Shown: positions 15,588 to 22,350 of the stretch, in pieces
Position numbering within the stretch: position 1 is the first letter of the stretch
Layout of the letters: each line of letters opens with the position of its first letter
Assembly (NCBI GenBank): GCA_018267055.1
Contig: JAFDZF010000006.1
Span: forward strand, 1 to 55,156
DNA from: Bacteroidota bacterium
Lineage (GTDB): Bacteria; Bacteroidota; Bacteroidia; Flavobacteriales_F; PHOS-HE28
DNA: 55,156 nt
Direction of reading: 5' to 3'
The notes under the pieces: model-generated
Told to the model about the DNA's origin: nothing
What the model saw: the letters and a program-made list of their open reading frames with translations, nothing else
Database searches by the model: none
Program-made: the position numbers and the translations under genes

Positions 15588-17711
15588 TCAGTGCGCGGGA
15601 TCGGCGGCCGGGCGCGCCTTGATGTCGGTGCCCAGGCGTTGCAGGTAGGCGATCACCGCGATGATCTCGCGGTCGCTGGGCACGTCGATACCGGCCTTCT
15701 TCAGCCCCGCCCGGATGCTGTCGCCCTGCGCCAGGAGGTCGGCATTGGCCTTCGCCGGGAAGTCCGCCGCATAGGGCACGCCCATGGTGCGCATGGCCTC
15801 GATCTTCACCCGGGTGGTGCTCGTGTCCAGCACGTCGGTGAACAGGTGCGGGTAGGCCGGCATCAGCGAGCCGGGGCTCATGCTCGTGGGATCGAGCATG
15901 TGGTAGTAATGCCAGCTGTGCGGGTATTTGCCGCCCACGCGCAGCAGGTCGGGACCGGTGCGCTTGCTGCCCCATTGGAAGGGATGGTCATAGACGAACT
16001 CGCCCGCCTTGGCGTATTCCCCGTAGCGCTCGGTCTCGCTGCGGAAGGGGCGCACCATCTGGCTGTGGCAGGTGTAGCAGCCCTCGCGCACGTAGATGTC
16101 GCGCCCTTGCAGCTCCAGCGGTGTGTAGGGATGCACGCTCGCGATGGTGGGCACGTTGGTCTTCACCAGGAACGTGGGCACGATCTCCAGCACGCCGCCG
16201 ATGCCCACCACCACCAGGCTGAGGACCAGCATCTGCACGGGCCGGCGCTCGATCCACCGGTGCCAATGCCCGCCTTCGCCCACCGCGATCCGCTCCAGCG
16301 CGGGCGCTTCGGCGTCCTCGTTCGCCACCAGGCGGCCGGCGCGCACCGTGCGCCACACGTTGTACACCATGATGAACGCGCCGATGAGGTAGAGGCCGCC
16401 GCCCACGGCGCGCAGCCAGTAGGCGTACTTGATCTCCAGCAGCGTGTCCAGGAAGTTCTTGTAGACCAGGTAGCCGTCGGGCGTGAACTGCTTCCACATC
16501 AGGCTCTGGAAGAAGCCCGCGAAATAGAGCGGCACCGCATAGAAGAGGATACCCAGCGTGCCCAGCCAGAAATGCGCGTTGGCGAGCTTGCGCGAATAGA
16601 GCTGCGTGCCGAAGAGGCGCGGCACCAGCCAGTAGACCATGCCGAAGGTCATGAAGCCGTTCCACCCGATGCCGCCGATGTGCACGTGCGCGATGATCCA
16701 ATCGGTGAAATGCGCGATGGCGTTGATGGATTTCAGGCTCAGCAGGGGCCCCTCCAGCGTGGCCATGCCGTAGCACGTCACCGCCACCACGAAGAACTTG
16801 AGCACGGGATCCTCCCGCACGCGGTCCCACGCGCCGCGCAGGGTGAGCAACCCGTTGAGCATGCCGCCCCAGCTGGGCGCGATGAGCATGATGCTGAACA
16901 CCGTGCCCAGCGATTGCGCCCACTCGGGCAGCGCGCTGTAGAGCAGGTGGTGCGGGCCCGCCCAGATGTAGAGGAAGATGAGCGCCCAGAAGTGGATGAT
17001 GGAGAGCTTGTAGCTGTACACCGGGCGGTTGGCGGCCTTGGGCAGGAAGTAGTACATGAGGCCCAGGTAGGGCGTGGTGAGGAAGAAGGCCACGGCGTTG
17101 TGCCCGTACCACCACTGCACCAGCGCGTCCTGCACGCCCGCGTACCAGCTGTAGCTCTTGGTGAGCGAGATGGGCAGCTCGATGCTGTTCACGATGTGCA
17201 GCATGGCCACGGTGGCCCACGTGGCGATGTAGAACCAGATGGCCACGTAGAGGTGCCGCTCGCGCCGCTTCAGGATGGTGCCGAACATGTTGATGCCGAA
17301 CACCACCCACACCAGCGTGATGGCGATGTCGATGGGCCATTCCAGCTCGGCGTACTCCTTGCCCGTGGTCATGCCCAGCGGCAGGGTGATGGCCGCGGCG
17401 ACGATGATGAGCTGCCAGCCCCAGAAGTGAATCCGCCCCAGCACATCGCTGAACATGCGGGCCTTCAGCAGGCGCTGCAGGCTGTAATAGGCGCCGGCGA
17501 AGATGCCATTGCCCACGAAGGCGAAGATGACCGCGTTGGTGTGCAGGGGACGCAGCCGGCCGAAGGCGAACCAGGAGGCCAGGTTGAGCTCCGGCATCAC
17601 CAGCTGCAAGGCCACGAGCAGCCCCACGAGCATGCCCACCACGCCCCAGAGGATGGTGACGAACAGGAAGTCGCGGACGATGCGGTTGTCGTACTGGAAA
17701 CGTTCGGTCAT
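15588..17711 (-). CDS. ccoNO: fused cbb3 oxidase catalytic subunit CcoN-CcoO
   Basis: 707 residues. The first about 470 are CcoN: many membrane helices with haem/CuB ligand segments such as LHTNAVIF, YGHNAVAFFLTTPYLGLMYY and IAHVHIGGIGWNGFM. The rest is CcoO, a membrane-anchored cytochrome c with CYTCHSQMVRPF and the downstream Met region SLMPAYPHL. Proteobacteria have these as two genes; fusion is common in Bacteroidota. This is the O2-reducing, proton-pumping core of the high-affinity terminal oxidase. Gaps of 3 bp separate it from ccoS and ccoQ. Confidence 0.95.
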   Translation of the reverse strand: MTERFQYDNRIVRDFLFVTILWGVVGMLVGLLVALQLVMPELNLASWFAFGRLRPLHTNAVIFAFVGNGIFAGAYYSLQRLLKARMFSDVLGRIHFWGWQLIIVAAAITLPLGMTTGKEYAELEWPIDIAITLVWVVFGINMFGTILKRRERHLYVAIWFYIATWATVAMLHIVNSIELPISLTKSYSWYAGVQDALVQWWYGHNAVAFFLTTPYLGLMYYFLPKAANRPVYSYKLSIIHFWALIFLYIWAGPHHLLYSALPEWAQSLGTVFSIMLIAPSWGGMLNGLLTLRGAWDRVREDPVLKFFVVAVTCYGMATLEGPLLSLKSINAIAHFTDWIIAHVHIGGIGWNGFMTFGMVYWLVPRLFGTQLYSRKLANAHFWLGTLGILFYAVPLYFAGFFQSLMWKQFTPDGYLVYKNFLDTLLEIKYAYWLRAVGGGLYLIGAFIMVYNVWRTVRAGRLVANEDAEAPALERIAVGEGGHWHRWIERRPVQMLVLSLVVVGIGGVLEIVPTFLVKTNVPTIASVHPYTPLELQGRDIYVREGCYTCHSQMVRPFRSETERYGEYAKAGEFVYDHPFQWGSKRTGPDLLRVGGKYPHSWHYYHMLDPTSMSPGSLMPAYPHLFTDVLDTSTTRVKIEAMRTMGVPYAADFPAKANADLLAQGDSIRAGLKKAGIDVPSDREIIAVIAYLQRLGTDIKARPAADPAH

Positions 17712-17714
17712 CGC

Positions 17715-17876
17715 TTACTTGGTTTCGTGCGGGGCATCGGGCGGGCCGTCCAGGATGCGGACGGCCGGTGAGCGGTCATCGTCGTACTGCCCCCGCCACA
17801 CCGCCCACACGAACGCCACCAGGAACACGCCCGCTACGAGCGTGCTGGCGGAAAGGAGAATGAAGGTCGCGCTCAC
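17715..17876 (-). CDS. ccoS: cbb3 oxidase assembly protein CcoS
   Basis: 53 residues starting at GTG (17876). One membrane helix (FILLSASTLVAGVFLVAFVWAV) is followed by the CcoS-type motif WRGQYDDDRSPAVRIL. CcoS is needed for cofactor insertion into cbb3 oxidase in other bacteria. It is the first gene of the cco operon. The start lies 22 nt after a promoter box (GACTTTCG) that has an operator 58.5 bp further upstream. Confidence 0.88.
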   Translation of the reverse strand: MSATFILLSASTLVAGVFLVAFVWAVWRGQYDDDRSPAVRILDGPPDAPHETK

Positions 17877-17897
17877 GTTATCCTGCCTTTGGTGCGG

Positions 17898-17905
17898 CGA
17901 AAGTC
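17898..17905 (-). promoter_or_regulatory. promoter box of the cco operon
   Basis: On the minus strand it reads GACTTTCG (one mismatch to TAnnTTCG). Its last G, at 17898, is exactly 58.5 bp from the centre of the palindrome at 17949-17964, a class-I-like Crp/Fnr spacing. Confidence 0.6.
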
Positions 17906-17948
17906 CCCCGGCCCTCCGGCCTGCAGGATGAGGCCGGTCACCGGCCGG

Positions 17949-17964
17949 ACTGACTTTCGTCAGT
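17949..17964. promoter_or_regulatory. palindromic operator ACTGAC-TTTC-GTCAGT between the cco operon and SDR gene
   Basis: Perfect 16-bp inverted repeat with four central bases, in the divergent spacer between ccoS and the SDR gene. Its centre (17956.5) is 58.5 bp from the ccoS box and 36.5 bp from the SDR box, so one site could activate both directions. Confidence 0.8.
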
Positions 17965-17985
17965 GCGCCTGTCGCCGCGACCCGG

Positions 17986-17993
17986 TTGTTTCG
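17986..17993 (+). promoter_or_regulatory. promoter box of the SDR gene
   Basis: TTGTTTCG (one mismatch to TAnnTTCG). The last G is 36.5 bp from the centre of the operator at 17949-17964, and the ATG follows 20 nt later. Confidence 0.55.
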
Positions 17994-18013
17994 TGCACTG
18001 AACACCTTGGAAC

Positions 18014-18757
18014 ATGCTGAAGGACAAGACCGCCATCATCACGGGAGCAGGATCGGGGATCGGCGAGGCCATCGCCCTGCTCTTCGCACGCAACGGCGCA
18101 CGCGTCGTCCTCGCCGACCTGCATGAGCGGGACGCCGAACGGGTGGCCGCACGGATCATCACCGAAGGCGGCCATGCCCTTCCCCTGGGCGTGGACGTGT
18201 CCCGCCCCGATGACTGCGAAGGCCTCGTGCGCCGGACCCTCCGCGACTTCGGCCGGCTGGACGTGGCCGTGAACAATGCGGGCATCGGCGGCGCGGCCGC
18301 ACCGGTGGGCGAGTATCCCGTGGAGGAATGGGACAAGGTGATGGGCGTGAACCTGCGCGGCGTCTTCCTCTGCATGCGGCACCAGCTTCCCGCGATGCAC
18401 GCCCATGGCGGTTCCATCATCAACATGGCCTCCATCCTGGGCAAGGTGGGCTTCCCCCTGTCGGCCGCCTACGTGGCGGCCAAGCACGGCGTGGTGGGCC
18501 TCACCGAGAACGCCGCGCTGGAATACGCCACCTCCGGCATCCGGGTGAACGCGGTGGGGCCCGGCTTCATCCGCACGCCCCTGCTCGACAAGAACCTGAG
18601 CCCCGCGCAGCTGGAAGGCATCGCCGCGATGCACCCCATGAAGCGGCTCGGTACCGCCGAAGAAGTGGCCGAGCTCGTGCTGTGGCTCGCTTCGGACAAG
18701 GCCTCCTTCGTCACGGGCGCCTACTTCCCTGTGGACGGCGGGTACCTGGCGCAGTGA
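18014..18757 (+). CDS. short-chain dehydrogenase/reductase (SDR)
   Basis: 247 residues, a classical SDR. The nucleotide-binding glycine motif is TGAGSGIG, Asp is at the end of beta2 (VVLADLHE, favouring NAD), NNAG is present, and the catalytic Ser/Tyr-Lys appear in NMASILGK and SAAYVAAKHG. The C-terminal GPGFIRTPLL and FPVDGGYLAQ resemble glucose/3-oxoacyl dehydrogenase-like members. The substrate is unknown. It is transcribed away from the cco operon from a shared operator, which suggests use under low oxygen, perhaps in redox balancing (inference). Confidence 0.87.
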   Translation: MLKDKTAIITGAGSGIGEAIALLFARNGARVVLADLHERDAERVAARIITEGGHALPLGVDVSRPDDCEGLVRRTLRDFGRLDVAVNNAGIGGAAAPVGEYPVEEWDKVMGVNLRGVFLCMRHQLPAMHAHGGSIINMASILGKVGFPLSAAYVAAKHGVVGLTENAALEYATSGIRVNAVGPGFIRTPLLDKNLSPAQLEGIAAMHPMKRLGTAEEVAELVLWLASDKASFVTGAYFPVDGGYLAQ

Positions 18758-18763
18758 TCCGCC

Positions 18764-18779
18764 GCTGACGATCGTCAGC
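18764..18779. promoter_or_regulatory. palindromic operator GCTGAC-GATC-GTCAGC before the universal stress protein gene
   Basis: A fully palindromic 16 bp including the centre. It lies just after the SDR stop and 71 bp before the universal stress protein ATG. Its centre (18771.5) is 58.5 bp from the promoter box ending at 18830. Confidence 0.78.
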
Positions 18780-18799
18780 CCTTCGCCTGCACCTGCTCA

Positions 18800-18821
18800 G
18801 GCCCGCCCGGCCGCCCGGGCC
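18800..18821 (+). terminator. possible terminator hairpin after the SDR gene
   Basis: GGCCCG and CGGGCC arms, 6 bp, with a 10-nt GC-rich loop that can pair further. It sits between the operator and promoter box of the next gene. There is no T-run, so the function is uncertain. Confidence 0.3.
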
Positions 18822-18822
18822 G

Positions 18823-18830
18823 CATTTTCG
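18823..18830 (+). promoter_or_regulatory. promoter box of the universal stress protein gene
   Basis: CATTTTCG (one mismatch to TAnnTTCG), ending 19 nt before the ATG and 58.5 bp from the operator centre. Confidence 0.55.
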
Positions 18831-18849
18831 TGCACGGATCCTTCCCCAC

Positions 18850-19650
18850 ATGGCGCACCTGCTCATCCCCACCGACCTCAGCGACCTGTCCTTGAAAGCG
18901 GCCCTCTTCGCCGTGGACCTCTTCGGCGCCGAGGGCAACACCTTCACGCTCCTGCATACGCGGTCCAGCTATGGGCTGTCGTCCTCGCTCGTGCCCGGGG
19001 CGATCGACCTCCAGCGCGTGGAGCACGAGGGGCTCGCAGAGCTTGAGCAGCGGCTGCGGGCCATGCGCGACATGACCGGTGCCCAGGTGCGCCGCATGCG
19101 GGCGCTGGGCCCGCTGAAGGACGTGGTGCGGGAAGCGGCCACCCTCCATGACATCGACCTGGTGGTGATGGGCACCGAGGGCCGCAGCCCCGTCTCGTAC
19201 ACCGGCACCCGCACCACCGACGTCATGCTCGGCGCCCGCGTGCCGGTGCTGGAGATCCCGGTGGAACTGGAACGCCTTTCCGTCCGCCGCATCCTCTTCG
19301 GCGACGATGGCCGGGCCATCGGCCCGCACCTGCTGGATCCCCTGGCCACCCTGGCACGGTTCACCGGTGCCCGGATCACCGTCCTGCACATCGCCACGGC
19401 GCGTTCCCGTTCCCGGGCGGACAATACGGCGGCCTTCGCGCGTGCCTTCACCGGCATCGAGCATGCGTCGATCACCCTGGACAGCAATGATGTGGAACAA
19501 GCCTTGCTCGGCCTGGCCGTGCGCGAAGGCGTGGACCTCATCGCCGTGCTGCACCGGAACAGGCCCCTGCTGGAACGCCTCTTCAGGCCCAGCACCAGCA
19601 AGGCCGTGGCCCTGCACAGCCGGCTTCCCGTGCTCGTCCTGCCCTCCTGA
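18850..19650 (+). CDS. tandem universal stress protein (UspA family)
   Basis: 266 residues, two Usp domains. The first starts HLLIPTDLSDLSLKAALFAVDLF and ends with VVMGTEGRSP; the second begins about residue 138 (RRILFGDD) and ends LHSRLPVLVLPS. The ATP-binding GxxG pattern is not clear in either half. Universal stress proteins often rise under low oxygen or growth arrest. The gene has its own site of the local operator family, linking it to the oxidase block. Convergent with fixI, 11 bp apart. Confidence 0.87.
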   Translation: MAHLLIPTDLSDLSLKAALFAVDLFGAEGNTFTLLHTRSSYGLSSSLVPGAIDLQRVEHEGLAELEQRLRAMRDMTGAQVRRMRALGPLKDVVREAATLHDIDLVVMGTEGRSPVSYTGTRTTDVMLGARVPVLEIPVELERLSVRRILFGDDGRAIGPHLLDPLATLARFTGARITVLHIATARSRSRADNTAAFARAFTGIEHASITLDSNDVEQALLGLAVREGVDLIAVLHRNRPLLERLFRPSTSKAVALHSRLPVLVLPS

Positions 19651-19661
19651 TCGGGAGCGCC

Positions 19662-22058
19662 TCAGGCCGGCGCGTGGCCGGACGGCTCGCGATCGGCCAG
19701 CAGCGTGGCCACCGTGACGAAGCCCACCACCGTGACCGAGCTCAGGGGCATCAGGATGGCCGCGATGAGCGGGGTGAGGTGACCGCTCACCGCGAACGAT
19801 ACGCCGGTGATGTTGTAGCACAAGGAGATGCCCAGGCTGGCGAGGACGATGCGCCGGGCACGCCGGGCCATGCGGAGGAAATGCGGCAGCGCCACGATGG
19901 CGCCTGCATCCATGATCGCATCGCTCGCCGGCGTGAGCGCGGCGCTCGTTTCCGTCACGGTGATGCCCACGTCGCTCTGCATCAGCGCGCCCGCGTCGTT
20001 CAGGCCATCGCCCACCATGACCACCCGGTGGCCTTGCGCCTGTTCCTGCTGGATGAGGCGCGCCTTGTCCAGGGGAGAGCACCCGGTGCGCACCAGCGCG
20101 CCCTGGAACGGCCCGGCCAGGTCGCGGTCCACCTGGGCGTCGCCGGTGAGCAGCGCCACGCGCATGTGCCGCCGCAAGCGGTTCACCGCCTCCACGATCC
20201 CGGTGCGCGCGCGCTTCGTGACGACGAAATGCCCCACATGCGCCCCATTGATGCCGATGTGCACGTGGGCCTCCCCGTTCGTGCGCGGCCGTTCGCTCCC
20301 GGCGCAGAACGCGGCGGACCCGATGCGCACGGGGAAGCCGTCGACCAGGCCCAGGATGCCCGCGCCGGGATGCTCCCGGGCCTCGTCCACTTCCGTCAAC
20401 GGCTCCTTCAGCTCCCGGTGGAGAACGGCGCTCAGCGGGTGCGTGCTGCTGTGCGCGAGCGACCGCACCAGGGACCGGTCGCGCGCGGAAAGGCGGGGAC
20501 CCTCCCAACGCACGTCGTACGCCTCCCGTGCCGTGAGCGTGCCCGTCTTGTCGAAGACCACCATGTCCGTGCGGGCCAGGTGCTCCACCACTTCGGCATC
20601 GCGCAGGAAAAGGCCGCGCCGCCCCATCAGGCGCATGGCATGCCCATAGGCGAACGGCATGCTCAACGCCAGCGCGCAGGGGCAGGCCACGATGAGCACC
20701 GCCGTCACCACGGGCCATACCTGCGACGTGTCCTTGCCCCACCAATAGAGGCCGGCGCCGGCGGCGATCAGCAGCACGACGATGGTGAAGCGCCGGGCCA
20801 CCTGGTCCATCAGGCGCGGCATGGCCGGCCGTACACGCGCACCGCCGTGCTCCGCCCACAGCTGTTTCAAGCGGCTCTCCGAGAAGGTGCGCAGCACCTC
20901 CAGCTCGATGAGCGGACCGCGCTGGCGACCGCCCGCCCGGATGGTATCGCCCACCGAACGGCGCACCGTGAGCGGCTCGCCCGTGATGAAGCTGTTGTCG
21001 ATGTGCGCCGTGCCCGCGCGCAGCACAGCGTCCACGGGCACCAGCTCCTGGTCGCGCACCACGATGCGGTCGCCCGGGAGCAGGTCCGCCACCTGTGCCG
21101 GTTCCTCCCCGTTCGCGGTCTTGCGGAGCACCACGAGGGGCAGGAAATCCTCCAGCGCCCGGTCGAACCGCAATGCGCGGTAGGTCCGCGCCTGGTACCA
21201 GCGGCCGATGAGGAGGAAGAACAGGAGGCCGGCCAGCGAATCGAAATAGCCCGGCCCGCTCCCGGCGATCACGTCCCAGAGGCTGCGCGTCCATAGAGCC
21301 ACGATTCCCAGGGCGATGGGCTGGTCGATGTTCACCTGCCGCGCGCGCAGACCCGCCCAGGCGCTCCGGAAGAAATCGGCGCTCAGGAAGAAGACCACCG
21401 GCAGGGAGAACAGCACCGCCATCCATTGCAGCCCGGCCTTGATGCCCGCCTCGGTATCGGCCCCCAGGTATTCCGGGAAGCTGAACATCATGGTGTTGCC
21501 GAAGATGAAGCCGGCCACGCCCAGCCGCACGTACAGCAGGCGGGGCACCCGCGCTTCACCGCCCTGCCGGCGCATGCCGCCGGTGAGCTGGGGACCATAG
21601 CCGATCCGCCGCAGCAGCGCCACCAGCTCCGTCAGGCCCATGCGGTCCTCGTGGAAGGTGACCGTGACCTCCTTGTCCGTGAACGAGACGCGCGAGCGGA
21701 TCACCGCCGGGGCGATACGGTGCAGGTTCTCCAGCAGCCAGATGCACGAGCTGCAATGCATCTGCGGGATGTGGAGGCGGACGCGCATGATGCCATCCTC
21801 CGCGAACTCCACGATGCGCTCCCGCACCGTCGCGGAAGCGAACAGTTCCACGCGCGGCTCGTCCACCCCGGCGCCCTGCTTCAGGCCAGGCCGCTCACCC
21901 AGTTCGTAATAGGTGCACGAGCCGCTCTCCTGGAGCAGGTCGTACACGGCCTCGCAGCCCGCGCAGCAGAAGTCCTTGCCGTCGTATGAGCGATGCTCCT
22001 CCGCGCACGGATCCCCGCAGTGGTAGCAGGCCACGTCCACCTGACCGGTCCTTCCCAT
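19662..22058 (-). CDS. fixI: copper-transporting P-type ATPase for cbb3 oxidase (FixI/CcoI)
   Basis: 798 residues. It has the N-terminal extension typical of FixI/CcoI with CYHCGDPC and FCCAGC (residues 11-34), an HMA-like domain with MHCSSC (about 100), the membrane CPC in IVACPCALALS, the phosphorylation site VFDKTGTLT and GDGLNDAGALMQSD. CcoI supplies copper to CcoN rather than giving resistance, matching the cco genes nearby. It is usually beside ccoS; here the SDR and stress genes lie between. The ATG at 22058 lies 4 nt after a promoter box and 35 bp from an operator; upstream in-frame starts would cover those sites. Confidence 0.92.
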   Translation of the reverse strand: MGRTGQVDVACYHCGDPCAEEHRSYDGKDFCCAGCEAVYDLLQESGSCTYYELGERPGLKQGAGVDEPRVELFASATVRERIVEFAEDGIMRVRLHIPQMHCSSCIWLLENLHRIAPAVIRSRVSFTDKEVTVTFHEDRMGLTELVALLRRIGYGPQLTGGMRRQGGEARVPRLLYVRLGVAGFIFGNTMMFSFPEYLGADTEAGIKAGLQWMAVLFSLPVVFFLSADFFRSAWAGLRARQVNIDQPIALGIVALWTRSLWDVIAGSGPGYFDSLAGLLFFLLIGRWYQARTYRALRFDRALEDFLPLVVLRKTANGEEPAQVADLLPGDRIVVRDQELVPVDAVLRAGTAHIDNSFITGEPLTVRRSVGDTIRAGGRQRGPLIELEVLRTFSESRLKQLWAEHGGARVRPAMPRLMDQVARRFTIVVLLIAAGAGLYWWGKDTSQVWPVVTAVLIVACPCALALSMPFAYGHAMRLMGRRGLFLRDAEVVEHLARTDMVVFDKTGTLTAREAYDVRWEGPRLSARDRSLVRSLAHSSTHPLSAVLHRELKEPLTEVDEAREHPGAGILGLVDGFPVRIGSAAFCAGSERPRTNGEAHVHIGINGAHVGHFVVTKRARTGIVEAVNRLRRHMRVALLTGDAQVDRDLAGPFQGALVRTGCSPLDKARLIQQEQAQGHRVVMVGDGLNDAGALMQSDVGITVTETSAALTPASDAIMDAGAIVALPHFLRMARRARRIVLASLGISLCYNITGVSFAVSGHLTPLIAAILMPLSSVTVVGFVTVATLLADREPSGHAPA

Positions 22059-22062
22059 GGAC

Positions 22063-22070
22063 CGAAAGTG
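22063..22070 (-). promoter_or_regulatory. promoter box of fixI
   Basis: On the minus strand it reads CACTTTCG (one mismatch to TAnnTTCG). The last G (22063) is 36.5 bp from the operator centre at 22099.5. The ATG follows after 4 nt, so the mRNA may be nearly leaderless. Confidence 0.55.
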
Positions 22071-22091
22071 GACCACCCGGTCGGGGCGGGG

Positions 22092-22107
22092 ACTGACATC
22101 CGTCAGA
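22092..22107. promoter_or_regulatory. palindromic operator CTGAC-ATCC-GTCAG before fixI
   Basis: Ten conserved bases in two 5-bp arms around ATCC, 35 bp upstream of the fixI start. The outermost pair of the 16-bp form is mismatched (A/A). Spacing to the promoter box is identical to that of the dioxygenase operon and the SDR gene. Confidence 0.75.
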
Positions 22108-22350
22108 TCGGAGCAGCATTGGATGCCCGGCCCGCTGGATGGCTTACCTTGGCCGCCGCAACACCACCGTTGAATCTCGTGCTGATGTGCGATCCGGTGT
22201 GAGCAAGGGTACCGAGCGGGCCTCGCCCGGCCGATGGCCTCCCGGTCACAGGGTATCCCAACATCCCTCCATTCGTCGAGCGGCGCTTGCGCGTTCGACC
22301 ATACCCGCATCCGATGCGTACGATGCACTTGAACATACCCGGACCCACGC

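Larger units (their letters stand above)
22059..22350. other. divergent intergenic region between fixI and the trehalose gene
   Basis: 292 bp. The left part holds the fixI promoter box and operator. A plus-strand TTACCTTG at 22144-22151 could be the trehalose gene promoter, leaving a leader of about 200 nt. I see no gene or stable RNA in the rest. Confidence 0.45.

Noticed and set aside
22144-22151. Trehalose gene promoter as a further target of the CTGAC-N4-GTCAG operator
   Set aside because: The candidate box TTACCTTG ends 51.5 bp from the operator centre, which fits neither the 36.5 nor the 58.5 bp rule seen for the other five promoters.
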